Shown: positions 48,678-58,400 of the stretch, one piece after another | Layout of the letters: the number at the start of each line of letters is the position of its first letter | How positions within the stretch are numbered: the first letter of the stretch is position 1 | Assembly: GCF_003363155.1 (NCBI RefSeq) | Contig: NZ_QRBE01000005.1 | Location: forward strand, 186,001 to 250,000 | Source of the DNA: Dyella monticola | GTDB lineage: Bacteria > Pseudomonadota > Gammaproteobacteria > Xanthomonadales > Rhodanobacteraceae | Direction of reading: 5' to 3' | DNA length: 64,000 nt | Position numbers and translations under genes: made by a program | The notes under the pieces: model-generated | What the model was told of the DNA's origin: nothing | The model's input: the letters and a program-made list of their open reading frames with translations, nothing else | The model's database searches: none

Positions 48678-50492
48678 ATGCGGTACTTCATTCTTCTATG
48701 CACGCTGTGCCTGCTGCTGTTGCCGCGATCGGTGATGGCCAGCGAAGCTTCGTGGTGGAACGACGACTGGTCGTACCGCAAACCCATCACACTGGATACC
48801 ACCCCGAAGGGTGGCAACGTCGCTCAGTCGACCGGACGCATCCCGCTCCTGATCCGACTGCACCCTGGCAATTTCCAGTTCGATGGTGTCGCCAAAGACG
48901 GCGCCGACCTGCGCTTCGTCGGCAGCGACGGCAAAACCACGCTCAATTACCAGATCGAAAACTTCGATCCGGTGATGGGCGTGGCGCAGATCTGGCTCGA
49001 TGTGTCGGACCTACCGCCGAACAGCCAGCAAACCATCTGGATGTACTACGGCAACAGCAAGGCGCCTGGGCAGAGCAGTGGTGCGGCCACTTTCGATGCG
49101 GATTACTCGCTGGTCTATCACTTCGACGAGCAAAGCGGGCAGCCACCGAAAGACGCCACCGCCTACGGTAACAACGCAGTAAGCGGCGCGTTGCGCACAG
49201 TGGACGATGGCATTGCCGGCAACGCGGGACGCTTCGACGGTTCCACCATCGTGACGTTGCCGGCCAGTTCCTCGCTCGACCTCAAGGATGGGGCCAGCTT
49301 CACCTTCAGCGCATGGATCAAGCTGGATGCCCTGCCGACCACCGCCACGCTGATCTACGGCCACCGTCAGGACAACCGTGCATTGCTGATCGGCATTGAC
49401 GGCGGTGCGCCGTTCGTGGAAGTGGATGGCGGCGGCGGCCCTCAGCGCAGCACCGCCGGCGCGCCGCTGCGAGCCGGTCAATGGACCCATCTGGCCGTCA
49501 CCGCCGGCAACGGGCAGATCGTGCTTTATGTGAATGGCCAGCCGTACGCCCATCTCGCTGGCGCGCTACCTGCGCTGAGCGGCAGCGCCACGCTGGGGGG
49601 TGATGTTGCCAGCACGGGCAATGCGCCCGTTCCGTTCGCTGCGTTCGTTGGCCAGATCGACGAGCTGCGCCTGTCACGCGCGGCGCGCCCCGCCGCGGCG
49701 ATCGCGGCTGACGCCGCCACGCAAGGGGCGGAATCGAAGCTGATCAACTATGGCGAAGATGAAAAGAAATCGGGCTTCGGCTTCGGTTACTTCGGCATCA
49801 TCGTCAAATCGGTCACCACGGATGCATGGGTGGTGATCGGGCTGTTGCTGATCATGGCCGTCATCTCATGGGTGGTGATGTGGCAGCGCGGCAGCTATGT
49901 GTCGCGCGTGACCAACGCCAACGAGCGTTTCCTGCATCGCTATCGCGAACTCGGCGGCAATCTGCTTGGTCTTTCCGGTAGCCACGTATCGCCGGCGGCG
50001 AAGAACGAACTGGCCGGCTCATCGCTCTACCGCCTGTACGAAACCGGGGCGAGGGAAGTATGGCGCCGTCGCGATGACGAAGGCCGGCTGGTGATTGCGT
50101 CGGAGTCGATCGAGGCGATCCGCGCCGTGATGGATTCCACCCTCGTGCGCGAGAACCAGGCGCTGTCGCGTTCGATGGTGATGCTGACCATCGCGATTTC
50201 CGGCGGACCCTTCCTTGGACTGCTCGGCACGGTGGTGGGCGTGATGATCACCTTCGCCGCCATCGCCGCCGCGGGCGACGTGAACATCAATGCCATCGCG
50301 CCCGGCATTTCCGCGGCATTGCTCGCCACGGTGGCCGGTTTGTTCGTCGCGATTCCGGCGCTGTTTGGCTACAACTACCTGTTGACACGCAACAAGGCGG
50401 TCACCGCGAACATGCAGGTGTTCGTCGATGAATTCGTCACGCGCCTGGCCGAGCTGCATCGTGCCGCCGATCTCTCCACGGTGGAAAGCTGA
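48678..50492 (+). CDS. DUF2341-LamG-ExbB/TolQ fusion proton channel
   Basis: 604 residues. Signal peptide, then a periplasmic DUF2341 module (ASWWNDDWSYRKPITLDT... IWMYYGNSKAPGQSSGAATFDADYSLVYHFDE). A LamG/concanavalin-like domain follows (~150-345: FDGSTIVTLPASSSLDLKDGASFTFSAWIKL... QIDELRLSRAARP). The last ~220 residues are a MotA/TolQ/ExbB channel with TMs at AWVVIGLLLIMAVISWVVMW, MVMLTIAISGGPFLGLLGTVVGVMITFAAIA and ISAALLATVAGLFVAIPALFGYNYLL. Together with ExbD and TonB it would convert proton flow into force across the periplasm. The carbohydrate/protein-binding ectodomain on an ExbB is distinctive. Confidence 0.93.
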   Translation: MRYFILLCTLCLLLLPRSVMASEASWWNDDWSYRKPITLDTTPKGGNVAQSTGRIPLLIRLHPGNFQFDGVAKDGADLRFVGSDGKTTLNYQIENFDPVMGVAQIWLDVSDLPPNSQQTIWMYYGNSKAPGQSSGAATFDADYSLVYHFDEQSGQPPKDATAYGNNAVSGALRTVDDGIAGNAGRFDGSTIVTLPASSSLDLKDGASFTFSAWIKLDALPTTATLIYGHRQDNRALLIGIDGGAPFVEVDGGGGPQRSTAGAPLRAGQWTHLAVTAGNGQIVLYVNGQPYAHLAGALPALSGSATLGGDVASTGNAPVPFAAFVGQIDELRLSRAARPAAAIAADAATQGAESKLINYGEDEKKSGFGFGYFGIIVKSVTTDAWVVIGLLLIMAVISWVVMWQRGSYVSRVTNANERFLHRYRELGGNLLGLSGSHVSPAAKNELAGSSLYRLYETGAREVWRRRDDEGRLVIASESIEAIRAVMDSTLVRENQALSRSMVMLTIAISGGPFLGLLGTVVGVMITFAAIAAAGDVNINAIAPGISAALLATVAGLFVAIPALFGYNYLLTRNKAVTANMQVFVDEFVTRLAELHRAADLSTVES

Positions 50493-50504
50493 GGAGCGCG
50501 CGCC

Positions 50505-50909
50505 ATGCAAGTGCAGGACGAAGACAAACCCTACGACGACATCAACATCACGCCGATGTTGGATCTCGCCTATGTGCTGCTGGTGATCTTCATCATCATG
50601 ACCACCGCGGCCGTGCAGGGCATCAAGGTGAACCTGCCCAAAGCCAGCGCGTCGGTAAGCCTGGCCAAGCCACAGACCAAGGCGATCACCGTGTCGGATA
50701 CGGGCCAGGTTTTTCTCGATGCCTTTCCCGTCAGCATGAGCGAACTGGAACAGCGCCTGCGCGAGCAGAAGGCGCTCACGCCCGACTTTCCGGTCATCGT
50801 GAAGGGCGACTCCAACGTGCAGTATCAGAAGGTCGTCGACGTGCTCGACCTGCTGCGCCGTCTCGAGCTCACGCAAGTCGGTCTCGTTACCGGCAAGCAG
50901 CCAGGCTGA
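50505..50909 (+). CDS. ExbD/TolR-type stator protein
   Basis: 134 residues. One TM with the essential proton-carrying Asp20 in NITPMLDLAYVLLVIFIIMTTAAVQG; periplasmic domain ITVSDTGQVFLDAFPVSMSELEQRLREQ and VIVKGDSNVQYQKVVDVLDLLRRLELTQVGLVT. Starts 12 bases after the ExbB fusion gene. Confidence 0.96.
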   Translation: MQVQDEDKPYDDINITPMLDLAYVLLVIFIIMTTAAVQGIKVNLPKASASVSLAKPQTKAITVSDTGQVFLDAFPVSMSELEQRLREQKALTPDFPVIVKGDSNVQYQKVVDVLDLLRRLELTQVGLVTGKQPG

Positions 50910-50919
50910 CGGGCGCGCC

Positions 50920-51591
50920 ATGTTCGAGCCCGGTTATCCAGAGCGGACACGATGGCAGCGATGGCGCGGGCGCATCGCCGCCCTCGCGCTGCTGCTCGCG
51001 GCGGCATGGCTGATGTGGATGATGGCCGGCCACGAAGTAGGCGTGCGCCGCGCCGCGCCGCGCATCGCCACGATTACGCCGCTGCCGCCACCACCGCCAC
51101 CGCCGAAGGAAAAGCCGCCGGAGCCCAAGAAAGTGGAGGAAGCCAAGCAGGACATTCCCAAGCCGGCCGAGCCGCTCAAACCGGTACAGGCGCCCAAGGC
51201 ACCGGACCTCGCCAAGCAAATCACGATCAATGGCCCGGCCCAGGCCGGCAACGATGCGTTCAACATCGGCGCCGGTGAAGGCGGCGGCATGCTGGCGAGC
51301 GGCGGCACCGGCGTGGGCGGATCGTCTTACGAGCAATACCTGAGTTATGCGTTGCAAGAAGCCATCCAGCGCGACGATCGCACGCGTCGCCTCGTCTTCG
51401 ACGTGCGCGTGAATCTGTGGCTGTCGCCCGATGGCGGCATCACGCGTGTGGAATTGATCAAGCCAAGCGGCACGCAAAGCACCGACCGCGCATTGCTCGA
51501 GGTGCTGCGCGGCGCGCGCATCGATACGCCGCCGCCGGCGAATTTGAGCATGCCGGTGCGTGTGGCCATGCGTGGCTATCGACCCGGTTGA
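50920..51591 (+). CDS. TonB-family energy transducer
   Basis: 223 residues. N-terminal TM (IAALALLLAAAWLMWMMAG), Pro/Lys-rich spacer (PLPPPPPPPKEKPPEPKKVEEAKQDIPKPAEPLKPVQAPKAP), then a Gly-rich stretch and a TonB C-terminal-like domain (YLSYALQEAIQRDDRTRRLVFDVRVNLWLSPDGGITRVELIKPSGTQSTDRALLEVLRG). Follows exbD by 10 bases. Target could be the porin-like protein, the STN sensor, or TpsB; the sequence does not decide. Confidence 0.92.
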   Translation: MFEPGYPERTRWQRWRGRIAALALLLAAAWLMWMMAGHEVGVRRAAPRIATITPLPPPPPPPKEKPPEPKKVEEAKQDIPKPAEPLKPVQAPKAPDLAKQITINGPAQAGNDAFNIGAGEGGGMLASGGTGVGGSSYEQYLSYALQEAIQRDDRTRRLVFDVRVNLWLSPDGGITRVELIKPSGTQSTDRALLEVLRGARIDTPPPANLSMPVRVAMRGYRPG

Positions 51592-51607
51592 GGTTTCAAG
51601 GACATTT

Positions 51608-53458
51608 ATGGAGAACGTGATGAAGTCGCGAATCGCCGCAGCGCTGGGTTCCCACTCCTGCGCGCAGGAGTGGGCAGGATCAGGCGCCAGCCGACAGGTG
51701 AGGCAAGCGCTATCGCTGTCGCGTGCGCGCAGGACCATGCTGTGCATCGCTATCGGCGTGTTGCTGGGTGCACAGGGCGCTGGTGCATACGCACAAGACG
51801 CAGGCACTTCCGCCGCGTCACCGTCCACCAATGCCACCATCAACCTGATCCGCCTGATGGTCAAGAAAGGGCTGATCACGCAAGGCGAAGCCGATGGCCT
51901 GCTCAAGCAAGCCGACGATGAAGCCATGCAAGCACGCCAAGCCGCCGCGCCAGCCGCGGCCCCCGCGGACGGCGCGCAGCCGGGCGACGTGCGCGCGGTT
52001 TACGTGCCGCAGAACGTGCGCGATCAAATCCGCGATCAGGTCAAACAAGAGGTGATCGCACAAGCGAAGTCCGAGCACTGGGCCGAGCCCAATGCCTTGC
52101 CGGACTGGCTCGACCGCATCAGTTGGTTTGGCGATGTGCACGTGCGCGATGAATCCTGGTACTACAGCCACAACAACTCGCCCTACTTCATCGATTACGG
52201 CACGCTCAACCGCACCGGTCCGTACGACATCAACAGCCTGACCCAGGGCGTCACGCCGCCGATTTTCGATTCCACGCAAAATCGCTTGAATATGGTGCGC
52301 TTGCAGGCGCACATCGGCATGAACGTAAAACTGGGCGACACCGTTGCCGCGGGCGTGCGCATCGGTTCGGGCGGCGACAACAATCCCGTGTCCACGACGC
52401 AAACCCTGGGCGGCGGCCTGATCAAGAAAGACATCTGGCTGGATCAGGCATGGGTACGCTGGCAGCCGGCGTCGTCGTATTCGATTACGGCCGGCCGCAT
52501 GCCGCCGCCGTTCATGGTCACCGACCTGATCTACTCCACCGAACTGAATTTCGACGGTGTCGCCACACATGGCGAACTGCCTTTCAGCGACGACCTGGGC
52601 GCGTTCGCCACGGCGGGTGGATTCCCGATTCAATACACCAGCACCGATGCGCCAGAGCAGGCATTCGGCGACGACAAAGCCAACAACGGAGACAAGTGGT
52701 TGTGGGCGGCCCAGCTGGGCTTCAAATGGCAATTCGCGAACGACGCGACATGGAAGGTGGCGCTGGCGTATTACTACTTCGACCACATGCAGGGCCAGCT
52801 TTCCGCGCCATGCGCCATCTATACGGGCATCGACTATTGCAGCACCGACAGCACCGCGCCTGACTACATGCAAAAGGGCAACACGGTGTTTCTGCTGCGC
52901 GACATCGTTCCGGATCCGTCCTCGCCCGATAACTACGCGCAGCCGCAATTCGTGGGGCTGTCCTACAACTATCACATCGCCGATCTGGTCAATAAGGTCG
53001 ATTTCAAAATCGGCGAAACGCCGATGGAACTACAGGCCGAATACGAACGCAACATGGCCTATCACGAGCAAGCCGCCTTCGACCGCTATCCGGATGGCCT
53101 GGGCCAGCCAGTGAACAACTACCAGTCCGGCACCACGGCCGGCACCAACGGCCCGTACAAGAGTGGCCCGGTGGGCTGGCTGGTGCGCGGCATCCTCGGC
53201 ACGCCGCAACCGATGGCCTTGAACGAATGGAACATCGCGCTCGGCTACAAGTACCTGCAGCCCGATGCGATGCTCGATGGCCTGACCGACCAGAACTTCC
53301 ACCTCGGCGGCACCAATGCCAAGGGCTTCATCCTTACCGCCGATTACGGCATCGCACCGCGCACGTGGCTGTCGGCGCGTTACTACGGCGCCAAGCAGGT
53401 GTACGGACCACCGTTCACCATCGACGTGGTGCAGTTCGAAATCAGCACCAAATTTTGA
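51608..53458 (+). CDS. Putative outer-membrane porin with repeat-invaded leader
   Basis: 616 residues from ATG 51608 (AAGGA upstream). The true signal peptide seems to be RTMLCIAIGVLLGAQGAGAYAQD, ~45 residues in. The segment before it includes SHSCAQEWAGSG, encoded by a palindromic repeat. ATG 51737 (MLCIAIGV) could be the functional start. Mature part: short coiled coil (NLIRLMVKKGLITQGEADGLLKQADDEAMQAR), then barrel-type strands (DISWFGDVHVRDESWYYSHNN-like region, AWVRWQPASSYSITAGRMPPPFMVTDLIYSTELNFDG) ending VVQFEISTKF. The family is annotated as putative porin elsewhere. Probable solute channel in the secretion operon. Confidence 0.85.
   Translation: MENVMKSRIAAALGSHSCAQEWAGSGASRQVRQALSLSRARRTMLCIAIGVLLGAQGAGAYAQDAGTSAASPSTNATINLIRLMVKKGLITQGEADGLLKQADDEAMQARQAAAPAAAPADGAQPGDVRAVYVPQNVRDQIRDQVKQEVIAQAKSEHWAEPNALPDWLDRISWFGDVHVRDESWYYSHNNSPYFIDYGTLNRTGPYDINSLTQGVTPPIFDSTQNRLNMVRLQAHIGMNVKLGDTVAAGVRIGSGGDNNPVSTTQTLGGGLIKKDIWLDQAWVRWQPASSYSITAGRMPPPFMVTDLIYSTELNFDGVATHGELPFSDDLGAFATAGGFPIQYTSTDAPEQAFGDDKANNGDKWLWAAQLGFKWQFANDATWKVALAYYYFDHMQGQLSAPCAIYTGIDYCSTDSTAPDYMQKGNTVFLLRDIVPDPSSPDNYAQPQFVGLSYNYHIADLVNKVDFKIGETPMELQAEYERNMAYHEQAAFDRYPDGLGQPVNNYQSGTTAGTNGPYKSGPVGWLVRGILGTPQPMALNEWNIALGYKYLQPDAMLDGLTDQNFHLGGTNAKGFILTADYGIAPRTWLSARYYGAKQVYGPPFTIDVVQFEISTKF
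51649..51676. repeat. Palindromic repeat inside porin leader
   Basis: cccactcctgc/gcaggagtggg is a perfect inverted repeat related in form to the CCCTCCCCTGC family. It adds about 9-10 codons in frame within the N-terminal leader. Confidence 0.7.
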
Positions 53459-53469
53459 GGCCGCAACCG

Positions 53470-54090
53470 ATGAAACGCGCAGCGATAATCGCCGGGTTCC
53501 TCTGCATCGCGCTAAGCACCCATGCGCAAGCGCAGAGCTTGGAAGACCAATTGCGCTCCCAGCTTGCCGACACCCGCAGCCAGTTGCAGGATTTGCAAGG
53601 CCAGCAGGCGCAATGGCAAACGGAGAAGGCCACGCTGGAACAGGAACGCGACGCGGCCGTGAAAGAGGCCGATGCCGCCAAAGCGGCGCTCGGCAAAGAC
53701 CGCTCCAGTGCATCGCAGGCCACCGCCGAGCTGGCCTCCGAACGGGCAACGCGCGAGCAGGCCCAGGCACAGATGCAGAGCCTGCAAAAGACCGTGGCCG
53801 ACGCCACTGCGAAAGAACATGCGCAGCAACAGCACAGTGACGATCTGACCGCGCAACTGAATCAGGTGCAGGCACAGGTCGCCACCTGCACGGCCAGGAA
53901 CCAGCAGCTCTACAGCATCGGCAACGAGATTCTGGATGCGTACAGTCACATGAGCATCGGCCGCGTCGTGGCCAGCCGCGAGCCGTTTGCGTCCACCGAG
54001 CGGGTAAAGCTGGATAATGCGGCCCAGGCGTATGGCGACCGGCTTTACCAGAGCCGTTACGACCCTCATATGCCCGCCAAAAAGCCCTGA
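53470..54090 (+). CDS. Periplasmic coiled-coil protein
   Basis: 206 residues from ATG 53470. Signal peptide MKRAAIIAGFLCIALSTHAQA, then ~110 residues of continuous heptads (LEDQLRSQLADTRSQLQDLQGQQAQWQTEKATLEQERDAAVKEADAAKAAL...) and a short C-terminal domain (CTARNQQLYSIGNEILDAYSHMSIGRVVASREPF). 11 bases after the porin gene, so co-transcribed. The role may be a spacer or chaperone; no enzyme motif. Confidence 0.85.
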   Translation: MKRAAIIAGFLCIALSTHAQAQSLEDQLRSQLADTRSQLQDLQGQQAQWQTEKATLEQERDAAVKEADAAKAALGKDRSSASQATAELASERATREQAQAQMQSLQKTVADATAKEHAQQQHSDDLTAQLNQVQAQVATCTARNQQLYSIGNEILDAYSHMSIGRVVASREPFASTERVKLDNAAQAYGDRLYQSRYDPHMPAKKP

Positions 54091-54217
54091 ATCCCGTGCA
54101 TCGGCGTTCAATTTGGCGTAGGGTGCGGTTTGGTGCGCCGGCGTCGGCCTGCCACGCATCGATGCCGGAGGCTCGCATGCGTTCATCCCAACTTACTGAA
54201 TCCAGAGATCCAAACTC

Positions 54218-54838
54218 ATGCGAATGAATCGACCGCTGATAACGCTTGCAGCCATCACCCTGGCGGGTGCGCCGGGTCCTGCAGCGTTTGCCCAGTCCAG
54301 CAACAATGGTCCGCCGATGAGCGGCCCTGTCGTATCCGGCGTCTGCTTCCTGTCGCGCGAGGCCATCTTCGCCAATGCCAAGGTCGGCAAGGCCGCCACG
54401 GATCGCCTGAAACAGCTGGCTGCGCAGGCACAAAGTGACATCGATGCGGAGCGCAAGCCGCTCGATGCCGATGTGCAGAGCTACCGGTCGCAGGCGTCGT
54501 CGCTGACGGCCGATCAACGTCAATCGCGCGAGCAGGCGCTCTCGGAGCGCGTGCAGAAAGTGCAGGCAGACCAGACCTTGCGTGGGCGGGAACTGGAAGC
54601 CACGCGCGAAAAGGCCTTTAACCAAATCGCCCAGTACGCGCAGCCGGTGATCTCCGATGCGTATCGCAACAAGGGCTGCGGTGTCTTGCTGGATCGCAAC
54701 ATGGTGCTAGGCGGCAACATGACCAATGACCTGACGCCACTGGTGATTCAGGGTCTGGACGCGAAGGTCACGACCATTTCGTTCAACCTCGAGCAGCTTC
54801 CGGCCAGCAGCGGCGCACCGAACGGCACGTCCAGGTAA
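54218..54838 (+). CDS. OmpH/Skp-like periplasmic chaperone
   Basis: 206 residues, ATG 54218 or 54224 (weak ribosome site). Signal peptide LITLAAITLAGAPGPAAFAQ. The start of the mature protein VVSGVCFLSREAIFANAKVGKAATDRLKQLAAQAQSDIDAERKPLDADVQSYRSQASSL is the OmpH/Skp layout: beta strand, then a long helical tentacle, then LDRNMVLGGNMTNDLTPLVIQGLD. Probably guards the unfolded exoprotein or TpsB barrel in the periplasm. A 127-base gap separates it from the preceding gene. Confidence 0.88.
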   Translation: MRMNRPLITLAAITLAGAPGPAAFAQSSNNGPPMSGPVVSGVCFLSREAIFANAKVGKAATDRLKQLAAQAQSDIDAERKPLDADVQSYRSQASSLTADQRQSREQALSERVQKVQADQTLRGRELEATREKAFNQIAQYAQPVISDAYRNKGCGVLLDRNMVLGGNMTNDLTPLVIQGLDAKVTTISFNLEQLPASSGAPNGTSR

Positions 54839-54853
54839 TCCGCGCGTGAACGC

Positions 54854-55216
54854 ATGCGCGTGATGCTACCGTCTGTCGTCGTGTTGCTGAGCATGGTGTC
54901 TCTGGCACATGCACAGGCCTCGGCGCAGGCGGTTGCATCGGTGCAAAGCGATGCAACATCCTGCGTCGACGTCAGCGTCAACGATCAGCGGTCATTGTCC
55001 TATGCCTGCCTGAATCAGCGCCTGGCGTCGGCCATTCAACCGACGCCGCCATCCCCCATACAGCTCGATGCCGTGGCGCACGCGCCCGGCAATCAGCAAG
55101 TCGGGCAATTCAATTTCTCGGCGTTCAGTCACCAAATGGGCAACAGCCTTGGCAAGTCGGTGATCCCGCAGCGCCCGCCGCCGGCAGCGGCACCGCCCTT
55201 GCTGGGTGTGCACTAA
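54854..55216 (+). CDS. Small secreted protein of unknown function
   Basis: 120 residues. Signal peptide VMLPSVVVLLSMVSLAHAQA, two Cys (CVDVSVNDQRSLSYAC) that could form a disulfide, and a Pro/Ala tail (QRPPPAAAPPLLGVH). 15 bases after the chaperone gene and before the tpsA promoter. No family recognised. Confidence 0.72.
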   Translation: MRVMLPSVVVLLSMVSLAHAQASAQAVASVQSDATSCVDVSVNDQRSLSYACLNQRLASAIQPTPPSPIQLDAVAHAPGNQQVGQFNFSAFSHQMGNSLGKSVIPQRPPPAAAPPLLGVH

Positions 55217-55358
55217 TCTCTTATCGATGTGGCGGCGCTGGACCTTTAGGCCATCGGTATTTTAGACGTTGCTTCGCTGAGGCGAGCGCCCACCTGACGG
55301 ATCGGCACCTATCCAACGCGCTAGCCTTTGCTTCGCGTGAAAACCCCGCGACATCCCC

Positions 55359-55407
55359 CATGAAATTTTGATGACACGGTTCAGTCCGTCATCCACGCAG
55401 CGGTCTA
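55359..55407 (+). promoter_or_regulatory. PHO-box-like repeat plus ECF promoter upstream of tpsA
   Basis: atgaaat-TTTG-atgacac (55360-55377), GGTTCA (55378-55383), 18-nt spacer, GGTCTA (55402-55407). Order and spacing are identical to 46631-46679, with 11 leading bases (catgaaatttt), tgaca, ggttcagtcc and ggtcta conserved and the -35/-10 spacer diverged. Predicted transcript start near 55414, 35-40 bases before the tpsA start. Confidence 0.7.
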
Positions 55408-55450
55408 CTTAGCCGAAGGCCTAGCGAAATTCGTTCAGGGGAAAAGCTTT

Positions 55451-58400
55451 GTGATCACACCGGTCGGTTCAGGCAAACCTTCCCGCTCCATGCGTACCGT
55501 AACGGCCAGGCATCCGCTGGCCTATGCCATTGCCTGTGTGCTTGCGATGGCGGGGATGTCGGCGCATGCCGGTACGACACAGGCGCTCAGTCAAGGATGG
55601 TTGGCGCAACAGGCGTCGAATCGGCCCGCTACGCCAGCGGTTGGCAGCTCGACCTCAGCGCTCAGCGGCATTACCGGTCAAACGCCGCAGCAACTGCTGC
55701 AAGAGCAACAGGTGCAGCAATCGCTGGCCAATCTGGCGCGCGCCGCGCAAGCGGTTGCAGCGCAAGTGGCCGCACAGCAATCGGCACAGCAGACCGCTCA
55801 ACAACAGACATCGCCAGTGCCCAATGGTCTTGCGCCTGGCGGTCTGGTCGTGGCGCCGGGTGTGGCGGGCAATGCATCGTTATGGCAGAACGCGAGCGCG
55901 CCCGCGCAAACCACGTCCAACGGACAGACCACCGTCCAGATTACGCAGACGGCGCAAAAAGCCATCCTCTCCTGGAGCAGCTTCAACGTCGGTCGCACCA
56001 CCACGCTGTATTTCAACCAAAGCGGTGGCAATCAGACCAATGGCAGCGCGAACAACTGGATCGTGCTCAATCGCGTGACCGACCCCAGCGGCGTGCCGAG
56101 CCAGATCTTTGGACAGATCAAAGCCGAAGGCACCGTCTATATTCTCAATCACAACGGCATCTTGTTTGGCGCAGGAAGCCAGGTGAATACGCAGTCGCTG
56201 CTGGCCAGTTCGCTGGATCTGTTCAGCAGCGATGTGAACGTAAGCAACAGCACGTTCCTCACCAGCGGCATCCAGGGCGGTGCGACGCAGGCGACACCAT
56301 TCCTGGTCGATGGCGTGTTTACCGATGGCGCCAACCACAATGTCGTGGTGCAGCAGGGCGCATCCATGACGTCCGGTTCGCAAGGTTTCATATTGCTGGC
56401 GGCGCCCAATGTATCCAATGCGGGCAGCATCGTTGCCGATGACGGCGAGGCCATTCTCGCGGCGGGCGTGCAGTTTTCCGATCTTTCCGCGGGCAAGCAG
56501 AATGCACCATTGAGCGTTCTGGACGAGCAGTCCTCTGCGACGACGTCGTATCCCGGTGGCACCGTCACCAACACTGGCCTGGTGCAAGCGCGTCGCGGGC
56601 AGGTGAGCATGCTCGGCTACAACGTGGATCAGGAAGGCGTGGCGCTGGCATCGACCAGCATCAGCTATCCGGGCAGCATCGATCTGAATGCGAGCGACGA
56701 AGGCCTGGGTGCCGGCGATTTTCTACGTGATGGCACGCTGACGCTCGGCCCCAATTCGGTGACGACCGTGCTGCCGGAAAAAGATGGCACGACGACCACC
56801 TCCACCGCGGCGGCTACGGCGGCGTTCACGCCAGGCAGCGTCAGCCTTACCGGCGGTACGGTCACCTTCGACGCGGGCTCGCTGGTGGAGGCGCCCAATG
56901 CGACATTGAATGTGCTGGCCAACGTCATCGCGGCTGAGGCGGTCAATGCCGGGCCGACTTATGGGCGTATCTATGTCGACAACGGCGCGGTCATCGACGT
57001 GTCGGGCCTGGCCGACGTCGAACTGCCGATGTCGGCCCTGCTGGTGACGATTCCGCGCATCGGCCAGAACGAGCTCGCCGACTCGCCGCTGCTGCGCAAC
57101 AGTTTTTTGTACACGCAGCCAAACCTGGTGGTGGACAGCACGCAAAGCGGCGTGACCGCGGATGGTTTAAGTTGGGTGGGCAGCCCCATCTTGAACGTAT
57201 CCGGTTACGTGCAGGACATTCCGCGCGACATCACGCAAATGATGACGAACGGTGGCAGCATCACCTTCAACGGCAATCAGGTGATCGTGCGCAGTGGCGC
57301 GCAGATCAACCTTGATGGTGGTTACATCGCGTATCAGGCCGGCTGGATCACCACGCCCAACCTGGTTGCCGCGAACGGTCGGATCTACAACATCGCCGAC
57401 GCCGATCCCAATCAGGTTTACGTCGGTTTTGCCGGCGATTACGAGGTGGCCGACAATCGCTGGGGCGTTACGTCCAACTACAGCAATCCGCTGTTGGCCG
57501 GGGCTACGCGCTGGGACACCGGTTTCGCGGTGGGCGGCAACGCCGGCACGCTGACGATTGGCGCAGGTACGTTCGCACTGGATGGCGAGGTCACGGCGAA
57601 GGCGTTTCCAGGACGCAACCAGGTTGCGAACGGCACGCAGCCAAGCGGCGGCACGCTGAGCATTCCTGCCGGTGTGCTGCAGCAATCGGTGCCGACGATC
57701 GAGCAGATCGATCCGCAATTTCAGGCGTCCACGCCATGGCAAACCGTACAGAATACGGAAGGCGGCAGCGCCGGTACGCAACTGTCGGCGGACCTGGTGC
57801 AGCAGGGTGGTTTCAGTTCGCTCAGTGTGACCAATCCAAGCGATATTCAGGAGACATCGGGCACGGTGCTGAGCGTGCTTCCGGGCGGATCGATCCAGTT
57901 GACGGCGCCGCACATCGACGTGCAGGGTCAATTGAGTGCGCCGTCGGGCTCGATCACGCTAACGTCGACAGGGCAGCCCGGTTCCAGCCAGCTTGCCAAC
58001 GCGATTATCGTCGGCGATGACGCGGTGCTGAGTGCGCGCGGATTGTGGGTCAACGATACAGGTCTTCCTGCCGACAATTATGTCGGCGATCGGTATATCA
58101 ACGGCGGCAGCATCAGCTTGATCACCGATCAAACGGAACCGCCGAACGGCGGAGCCGATCAGACAGGATCCATCCTGCTGCAGCCAGGCAGTTTGCTGGA
58201 CGTTTCCAGCGGCGGGTACGTCAATGGCAGTGGCGTGCTGCAGTTGACCAACGGTATTCCCGACGGCAGCGGCGGCAATATCAGTCTGGTCACTTATGCT
58301 GCCTCGGGCAATTATCAATTCTACGGCGGCACGTCGGGATTGACGCCGCCACCCAAGTCGATCGAGACCGCATCGATCCAGCTGGGTGGTACGTTGCGTG

